This document shows positions 7,062 through 11,662 of a DNA stretch of 11,662 bases, in pieces (position 1 is the stretch's first letter; every line of letters starts with the position of its first letter). A program made the translations under genes and the position numbers. Source of the stretch: Psychromonas sp. (lineage in GTDB: Bacteria > Pseudomonadota > Gammaproteobacteria > Enterobacterales > Psychromonadaceae); assembly GCA_023145575.1 (NCBI GenBank), contig JAGLDN010000080.1:1-11662 (forward strand), read 5' to 3'. The notes below the pieces were generated by a model, which worked only from the letters and a program-made list of their open reading frames with translations, was not told the DNA's origin and searched no databases.

Positions 7062-7334
7062 TTATTTTTTATTATATTTATCATTATTATCGTAATCAGG
7101 AACATCAGGAACAGGGTCGTAACCACCTTCACTCAAAGGATTGCATTTTATAATACGAGCGCTAGAAAGACAGCATCCTTTTACAATACCATGCAATTTA
7201 ATGGCTTCAATTGCATAATGTGAACAAGTCGGTGTAAAGCGACAGCATGGCCGTAACCATGAGCTTATAAATAACTGATAGCTTCGAATTAGCTTTAAAA
7301 TTAACCACTGCATCGCCGTATTAATTTTTGCCAT
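7062..7334 (-). CDS. yidD: Membrane protein insertion efficiency factor YidD
   Basis: This small protein of 90 residues (E. coli 85) is associated with the inner membrane and improves YidC-dependent insertion. Signatures are LIRSYQLFIS, the cysteine-rich CCRFTPTCSHYAIEA, the central IVKGCCLSS and the C-terminal CNPLSEGGYDPVP. The N terminus is amphipathic. The start at 7334 overlaps the rnpA end by 34 bp; a GGA-containing Shine-Dalgarno seven bases upstream supports it. An internal ATG at 7313 is the alternative. The overlap suggests translational coupling to rnpA. Confidence 0.93.
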   Translation of the reverse strand: MAKINTAMQWLILKLIRSYQLFISSWLRPCCRFTPTCSHYAIEAIKLHGIVKGCCLSSARIIKCNPLSEGGYDPVPDVPDYDNNDKYNKK

Positions 7335-7657
7335 AATTTATCCAAAATTTTATTTAATTCTTGATTTGATAAATCAGCAATTCCTTTTTTTGCAATCACC
7401 ACAACGTCAATCGCAGGTAATGAGTGTTGTTGATGCCGAAATAGCTCTTTCACTACACGCCGAATTCTATTGCGCCCCACAGCACGTTTAATATGCTTTT
7501 TGGGTATAGCCATTCCTAATCGAGGGTGATTAAAATTATTTTGTTTGCCAAGTAGGGTTATATGTGGAGAAACAGCTGGAACTGCATTCTTAAAAACTGC
7601 TTGAAAATCAAGAGGAGTTAACAAGCGCAACTCCCGAGAATACGAATAATCTACCAT
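7301..7657 (-). CDS. rnpA: Ribonuclease P protein component
   Basis: RnpA is the basic protein cofactor of the RNase P ribozyme that trims tRNA 5' leaders. Family marks are RELRLLTP near the N terminus, HPRLGMAIPKKHIKRAVGRNRIRR with the RNR motif at residues 62-64, and the VVVIAKKG strand. I place the start at the ATG at 7657, giving 118 residues. It leaves seven residues before RELRLL, exactly as in E. coli (119 residues). A TTG at 7666, directly after the rpmH stop, would add three residues and cannot be excluded. The gene follows rpmH by 9 bp and overlaps yidD. Confidence 0.95.
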   Translation of the reverse strand: MVDYSYSRELRLLTPLDFQAVFKNAVPAVSPHITLLGKQNNFNHPRLGMAIPKKHIKRAVGRNRIRRVVKELFRHQQHSLPAIDVVVIAKKGIADLSNQELNKILDKLWQKLIRRCSG

Positions 7658-7666
7658 GTCTGGCAA

Positions 7667-7801
7667 TTATGCACTTAAGCTTTTACGGCCTTTAGCACGA
7701 CGACGAGCTAGTACGTTACGACCATTTTTAGTCGCCATACGAGTTCTGAAACCGTGTGAACGTTTTCGCTTAATATTGCTTGGTTGAAAGGTACGTTTCA
7801 T
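7667..7801 (-). CDS. rpmH: 50S ribosomal protein L34
   Basis: This 44-codon gene encodes a very basic protein beginning MKRTFQPSNIKRKRSHGFRT and continuing MATKNGRNVLARRRAKGRK. It is an essentially canonical L34, and the length equals E. coli L34 (46) within two residues. It is the first gene of the leftward cluster, with rnpA 9 bp downstream, the conserved order in bacteria. AAGAG shortly before the ATG is a modest Shine-Dalgarno. Its promoter should lie in the 7802-8250 gap, but I could not single out a convincing -35/-10 pair. Confidence 0.98.
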   Translation of the reverse strand: MKRTFQPSNIKRKRSHGFRTRMATKNGRNVLARRRAKGRKSLSA

Positions 7802-8076
7802 GCTCTTTGTTCACTTATCTTAGTTTAGTTTAAATGCTGTAGAGTAGCTAATCGTTTAATTTATTTATAATCAAGTTAAATAACCAGCGAATTAAAAGAG
7901 GGCTAAATCTATTGATAGACTCGAATCGAATCGATCAAAGATGCCACTTTAAAACAAAATGAATCAGTCTTAAATGATAGCTAAAGCTGATTATCTATTT
8001 TATTTCCTAGACTCGAGAGTCAAAGTCTTTAGTATATAGAAGACCAGATAATAATCAAGGATCTATTAATGCTTTT

Positions 8077-8085
8077 TTATGCACA
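8077..8085 (+). promoter_or_regulatory. DnaA box
   Basis: TTATGCACA fits the TTATNCACA DnaA-box consensus perfectly. It lies about 165 bp upstream of the dnaA start, consistent with autoregulation of dnaA. No second full match was found in the gap. Confidence 0.65.
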
Positions 8086-8190
8086 CCACATTTGGAATTC
8101 AAATACAATTTAGATTAACTAAATATTTGAGCAACTAGTTCAAAATATTACCTAAACGATCTTTTTTCTTTTTTATTAATGATCTTCTGG

Positions 8191-8202
8191 CGATGATCAT
8201 CG
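8191..8202. promoter_or_regulatory. 12-bp palindrome centred on GATC upstream of dnaA
   Basis: CGATGATCATCG is a perfect palindrome 48 bp before the dnaA start codon. Two further GATC sites lie within 40 bp (8158, 8181). Clustered GATC sites in the E. coli dnaA promoter are targets of Dam methylation and SeqA; the same role is inferred here only by analogy. Confidence 0.4.
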
Positions 8203-8250
8203 ATTATCTGTAGAATTAGCTCCCCCTTAAGTTGATTATTGGAGTTACTT

Positions 8251-9627
8251 ATGTCCCTCTTCATTTGGCAAGAATGCTTATCACAGTTGAAAAGTGAATT
8301 ACCTGTAAGTGACTTTAGTACTTGGCTTCGTCCTCTACAAGCTGATTTCAATCATTCAACGCTTTCTCTTTACGCACCGAATAAATTTATTTGTGAGTGG
8401 ATACGCAGTAAATACATCGACATAATAGAATCCAAAATAAAGCAACTCATAATGGATGCGGGCCTTGGTACAGCCATCGAAATACGCTTACTTGTTGGCA
8501 GTGCTAAAGTATCAAAAGACTCGGCAACTGATACTGTAAGTAAACCTAATGTGCCATTAACCCAACCTTGGGAGAATAAAAGTAAACAAGAAACATTTAC
8601 TCACACAAGTCACTTGATAGAAAAATACACGTTTAAAAATTTTGTTGAAGGGCGCTCAAATAACTTTGCAATTGCAACGACACAACAAATAGCAGACAAT
8701 CCAGGACAAGTTTACAACCCTTTATTCTTGTACGCACACCCTGGGTTAGGAAAGACTCACTTACTTCACGCAGTAGGTAATGCAATTGTTGCAGGAAACT
8801 CAAAGAGTAAAGTTGTTTATATTCGTTCCGAGCGTTTTGTTCAAGATATGATCAACGCTATTCGCAATAATACTATTGAGCAATTCAAAGAATATTATGC
8901 ATCTCTTGATGCGTTATTAATAGATGATATTCATTTTTTTGCAGGAAAAGAGCGATCTCAAGAAGTGTTATTTCAAACGTTTAATTCAATGCTTGATGGT
9001 CATCAGCAAGTAATTTTAACCAGTGATCGATTTCCAAAAGAAATAGAAGGCATTGAAGAGCGTCTACGCACCCGTTTTGGTTGGGGACTTTCAATTCCAA
9101 TTGATCCGCCTGAGCTTGAAATGCGTGTTGCAATATTAATAACAAAAGCAGAAGAGCGTGGATTAACATTACCTGATGATGTTGCATTTTTTATTGCTAA
9201 ACGTCTCACCATTACCGATGTACGAGTCTTAGAAGGTGCCATCGCAAATATTTCAGCAAAAGCGCAATTTACGGGTCAAAATATTACAATCCCCTTAGTG
9301 CAAGACGCATTGCGCGATATGTTAGCTGTTCACACAAAGCAGACAACCATCGAAAACATTCAAAAAGTGGTCTGCGAACATTATCGCATTAAAGTATCTG
9401 ATATGTCATCAAAACGCAGAACACGTACAATTGCAAGACCTCGCCAAATTGCGATGGCATTAGCAAAAGAGCTGACGCAACATAGTTTACCTGAAATTGG
9501 CGAAACTTTTGGCGGGAGAGATCATACAACAGTGCTTCACGCTTGCCGAAAGGTAGGAGAGCTCCGACGTGAAAATAATGATATAGAAGAGGATTATAAA
9601 ATTTTAATACGAACGCTTTCATTGTAG
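8251..9627 (+). CDS. dnaA: Chromosomal replication initiator protein DnaA
   Basis: DnaA binds DnaA boxes and, as an ATP-bound filament, opens the origin and helps load DnaB. The 458 residues (E. coli 467) show domain I from SLFIWQECLSQL, a short variable linker, the AAA+ core, and the DNA-binding domain IV with TRTIARPRQIAMALAKEL and GGRDHTTVLHACRKV. Walker B is LLIDDIHFF (Asp225, Asp226), sensor 1 is ILTSD, and the arginine finger is Arg275 in RTRFGWG. The Walker A loop is unusual: residues 162-169 read AHPGLGKT instead of GGTGLGKT, so the first glycine is alanine; Lys168 and Thr169 are kept. The ATG at 8251 is preceded by GGAG at seven bases; a TTG at 8239 in the same frame would add four residues and is less likely. 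dnaN follows after 22 bp. Confidence 0.97.
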   Translation: MSLFIWQECLSQLKSELPVSDFSTWLRPLQADFNHSTLSLYAPNKFICEWIRSKYIDIIESKIKQLIMDAGLGTAIEIRLLVGSAKVSKDSATDTVSKPNVPLTQPWENKSKQETFTHTSHLIEKYTFKNFVEGRSNNFAIATTQQIADNPGQVYNPLFLYAHPGLGKTHLLHAVGNAIVAGNSKSKVVYIRSERFVQDMINAIRNNTIEQFKEYYASLDALLIDDIHFFAGKERSQEVLFQTFNSMLDGHQQVILTSDRFPKEIEGIEERLRTRFGWGLSIPIDPPELEMRVAILITKAEERGLTLPDDVAFFIAKRLTITDVRVLEGAIANISAKAQFTGQNITIPLVQDALRDMLAVHTKQTTIENIQKVVCEHYRIKVSDMSSKRRTRTIARPRQIAMALAKELTQHSLPEIGETFGGRDHTTVLHACRKVGELRRENNDIEEDYKILIRTLSL

Positions 9628-9649
9628 CTATTCATAAGGGATTCATTAT

Positions 9650-10774
9650 ATGCAATTCACAATAAATCGCGAAAATTTGTTAAAGCCGTTACAGTTAGTT
9701 GTTGGTACAGTGTCAAGTGGACGAGCAATACAACCCATCACCAGTAATATCCTGATAAAAGTTGAAAACAATTTATTAAGCCTCACTGGCACTGATCTTG
9801 AAGTTGAATTAATGAGTAAAATTCCCCTCAACATTGATTCCGCAAGTGGATCCCTAGAAGGTGAAATTACGGTACCTGCGAGAAAATTACTCGATATTTG
9901 TAGGGGGTTACCTGAATCATGCGAAATAAGTTTTTCACTAAAAAATGAAAAAGTAACCATTCGATCAGGAAAAAGCAGATACTTACTTTCAACGCTCCCC
10001 TCAGTGGAGTTTCCAAATATAGAAGCACTCAAAAGTCTTACTGAATTTGACATACCCTCAAATGAATTTAAAAAATTAATTTCATCAACACAATTTGCGA
10101 TGGCAAATCAAGATGTACGTTATTACCTCAATGGAATGTATTTTGAAGTAACACAAGATACCTTACGCAGTGTTGCAACTGATGGACATAGACTTGCATC
10201 TAACTTTATTAATTTAGCACCCACTAATATTGAAACGCAGCAAACAATAATAGTGCCGAGCAAAGGTATTAAAGAGTTATTTAAATTACTCGACAACGAG
10301 AGTCCTACTTTGACCCTTCAAATAAGCTTGAATAACCTGCGCGTATTGATCGGTGACTATATATTTACAACGAAGCTTGTTGATGGTCGATTTCCAGATT
10401 ATCGCCGAGTGATCCCTCGTGATGGTGATAAAGTAGTTATAGCCGACAGGGGATCCCTCAAACAAGCCTTTACTCGCGCGGCTATTTTATCAAACGAAAA
10501 ATTTCGAGGGGTGCGTTTAGCGCTCAGTGCAAATGAATTAAAAATTACCGCTAATAATCAAGAGCGAGAAGAAGCAATGGAAATGCTAAAGGTGGATTAT
10601 CAATCAAGCGACCTTGAGATCGGCTTTAACGTAAGTTATGTTTTAGATGCTTTGGGCACACTAAAAAGTGAAAAAGTCAAAATGACATTTAGCACACCTT
10701 CCAATAGCGCACTAATTGAAGCGGTTGATGATAGTGATGACTCACTATATGTTTTGATGCCAATGCGTTTATGA
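9650..10774 (+). CDS. dnaN: DNA polymerase III subunit beta (sliding clamp)
   Basis: The beta clamp forms a dimeric ring that tethers DNA polymerases to DNA and serves as a hub for many partners. The 374 residues are slightly more than E. coli's 366 and cover three clamp domains of about 125 residues each. Recognisable segments are LLKPLQLVVG, LSLTGTDLEVEL, VPARKLLDICRGLPE, QDVRYYLNGMYFE, ATDGHRLA, KLVDGRFPDYRRV, RAAILSNEKFRGVRL and the conserved C-terminal MPMRL that helps form the partner-binding cleft. AAGGG about nine bases before the ATG is the ribosome binding site. It is very probably cotranscribed with dnaA. A terminator follows about 35 bp after the stop, and recF is absent from its usual place. 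Confidence 0.97.
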   Translation: MQFTINRENLLKPLQLVVGTVSSGRAIQPITSNILIKVENNLLSLTGTDLEVELMSKIPLNIDSASGSLEGEITVPARKLLDICRGLPESCEISFSLKNEKVTIRSGKSRYLLSTLPSVEFPNIEALKSLTEFDIPSNEFKKLISSTQFAMANQDVRYYLNGMYFEVTQDTLRSVATDGHRLASNFINLAPTNIETQQTIIVPSKGIKELFKLLDNESPTLTLQISLNNLRVLIGDYIFTTKLVDGRFPDYRRVIPRDGDKVVIADRGSLKQAFTRAAILSNEKFRGVRLALSANELKITANNQEREEAMEMLKVDYQSSDLEIGFNVSYVLDALGTLKSEKVKMTFSTPSNSALIEAVDDSDDSLYVLMPMRL

Positions 10775-10807
10775 CATGCCTATAACACCTTCATTCATGA
10801 TTTAACC

Positions 10808-10831
10808 AAGCCCTGTTATATGGGTTTTTTT
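10808..10831 (+). terminator. Rho-independent terminator after dnaN
   Basis: AAGCCC at 10808-10813 pairs with GGGTTT at 10822-10827 (six pairs, one G-U), with an 8-base loop and a run of seven Ts. It would end the dnaA-dnaN transcript and separate it from hsdM. Confidence 0.7.
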
Positions 10832-10887
10832 ATTTAATGACTGAAATTATGCAATTTAAAAAAGACTATTTAACGAAGAGAAAACTC

Positions 10888-11662
10888 ATGTTTGAACAAG
10901 TATTTAAGAATATCGACGACATCTTTCATAAAGACGCGGGTTGCTCTAGTGAGTTGGATTACACCGAGCAATCTTCTTGGATGTTATTTCTTAAATATCT
11001 CGATGATTTAGAATATGCCAAGTCACTTGAAGCCCAGTTAATGGGGGAAGAATACAACTATATTATTGATGCCAAACACCGTTGGAGTGAATGGGCTGCG
11101 CCTAAAGATGAAGAGGGGAAATTTGATCACAACAACGCTTTAACCGGTGATGATTTGATGGATTATGTTGATGGTGAGTTATTTCCTTATCTTAAAGGGT
11201 TTAAGCAACGTGCGGAAAGCCCGAACACCATTGAATATAAAATTGGTGAGATTTTTAGTGAAATTAAAAATAAAATTCAAAGCGGTTATTCACTGCGTGA
11301 TGCATTAGAAAAAATTGATCAATTAAGTTTTAGATCGCAAAAAGAAACGCATGAACTCTCCCACCTTTATGAATCCAAAATTAAAAACATGGGTAATGCA
11401 GGGCGTAATGGCGGTGAATATTATACGCCTCGTCCTTTGATCCGTGCGATGATCGATGTTGTGCAGCCTAAGATTGGCGAAACGATTTACGATGGTGCAG
11501 CAGGATCAGCGGGTTTTTTATGTGAAGCATTTGATTATTTACGTCAAGGTGGTCGTGATAAAACACAGCTTTCAACCAGTGATTTAGAAACGCTACAAAA
11601 AAACACCTTCTATGCGAAAGAGAAAAAATCGCTCGCTTATGTTATCGCGATCATGAACATGA
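10888..11662 (+). CDS. hsdM: Type I restriction-modification system DNA methyltransferase subunit, partial
   Basis: HsdM is the adenine-N6 methylating subunit of type I restriction-modification complexes and works with the specificity subunit HsdS and the nuclease HsdR. The first 258 codons are in the window and the frame runs off the right edge without a stop. The N-terminal helical domain (about 1-150) contains AGCSSELDYTEQSSWMLF and FLKYLDDLE. It is followed by GGEYYTPRPL (residues 175-182), the S-adenosylmethionine-binding motif I as DGAAGSAGFL (202-211), and FYAKEKKSLAYVIAIMNM. The catalytic NPPF/NPPY motif must lie beyond the edge. I chose the ATG at 10888 because family members begin MFEQVFKNIDD; an in-frame ATG at 10837 would add 17 residues. 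Its position after dnaN is unusual and suggests acquisition or rearrangement. Confidence 0.93.
   Translation, partial: MFEQVFKNIDDIFHKDAGCSSELDYTEQSSWMLFLKYLDDLEYAKSLEAQLMGEEYNYIIDAKHRWSEWAAPKDEEGKFDHNNALTGDDLMDYVDGELFPYLKGFKQRAESPNTIEYKIGEIFSEIKNKIQSGYSLRDALEKIDQLSFRSQKETHELSHLYESKIKNMGNAGRNGGEYYTPRPLIRAMIDVVQPKIGETIYDGAAGSAGFLCEAFDYLRQGGRDKTQLSTSDLETLQKNTFYAKEKKSLAYVIAIMNM

Larger units (their letters stand above)
7802..8250. promoter_or_regulatory. rpmH-dnaA divergent intergenic region, dnaA control region and possible origin
   Basis: This 449-bp AT-rich gap separates leftward rpmH-rnpA-yidD-yidC from rightward dnaA-dnaN, so transcription diverges from it as expected near an origin. It holds one consensus DnaA box (8077-8085) and five GATC sites starting at 7933, 8060, 8158, 8181 and 8195. 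Three of these begin GATCT, and GATCTTTTTTCTT at 8158-8170 matches the E. coli oriC 13-mer consensus (GATCTNTTNTTTT, recalled from memory) at all but one position, before a T-rich tract reaching 8178. A 9-bp direct repeat TAGACTCGA occurs at 7916-7924 and 8008-8016. Only one good DnaA box argues against a full oriC. In Vibrio-like relatives oriC lies near mnmG instead. I favour a dnaA autoregulatory region and keep origin function open. Confidence 0.45.

Noticed and set aside
7301..7334. rnpA/yidD overlap as a possible frameshift
   Set aside because: Both proteins are full length and end or begin with conserved family sequence; overlap of these two genes is common in bacteria.
8239..8250. TTG start four codons upstream of the dnaA ATG
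   Set aside because: It would place the start within the GGAG ribosome-binding region; the ATG at 8251 gives the canonical MSLFIWQ-type start.
9646..10053. 135-codon minus-strand open frame inside dnaN
   Set aside because: It is a shadow of the dnaN coding strand with no family features; the dnaN frame is unambiguous.
10837..10887. Upstream in-frame ATG adding 17 residues to HsdM
   Set aside because: Family members begin at MFEQVFKNIDD; the added residues are lysine-rich and close to the dnaN terminator, so 10888 is preferred.
1..11662. CRISPR arrays, tRNA or rRNA genes, complete insertion sequences
   Set aside because: No regularly spaced direct repeats, cloverleaf-like sequence, rRNA sequence or transposase were seen on either strand.

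Overview
The window reads as the dnaA neighbourhood of an AT-rich gammaproteobacterial chromosome. The proteins most resemble those of marine Alteromonadales/Vibrionales-type bacteria; a Psychromonas- or Moritella-like organism is my guess from remembered protein similarity, not a database result. The core genes are intact and of normal family length.

Layout. Positions 1-199 are an unassigned edge with small dyad repeats. On the minus strand follow glpX (class II fructose-1,6-bisphosphatase) and, upstream of it, pabA (glutamine amidotransferase of p-aminobenzoate synthesis). Divergent from pabA is a plus-strand epimerase-like gene of the YfcH/TIGR01777 family. Positions 2835-3741 hold no convincing protein gene, but do contain a minus-strand CsrB-type regulatory RNA (about 3196-3521) with 18 GGA motifs and a Rho-independent terminator. 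Next on the minus strand come mnmE, an intergenic terminator, and the leftward cluster rpmH-rnpA-yidD-yidC (ribosomal protein L34, RNase P protein, membrane insertion factors). The 449-bp gap at 7802-8250 separates this cluster from the rightward dnaA-dnaN pair. It is AT-rich, with one consensus DnaA box, five GATC sites and a 12-bp palindrome. It is the dnaA control region and perhaps part of an origin.

After dnaN there is a terminator. Then, where recF and gyrB are normally found, a type I restriction-modification methylase gene (hsdM) begins and runs off the window edge. This suggests a defence island or rearrangement next to the replication genes.

How the genes fit together: rpmH, rnpA, yidD, yidC and mnmE serve translation, tRNA processing or modification, and membrane protein insertion. 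dnaA and dnaN start and sustain replication. The CsrB-like RNA would sequester CsrA and so affect carbon metabolism and motility globally; glpX is a gluconeogenic gene in the same window, although no direct link is visible. The most notable points are the CsrB-like RNA, the loss of the dnaN-recF junction to hsdM, and an atypical Walker A loop in DnaA. I found no evidence of a wholly new system.
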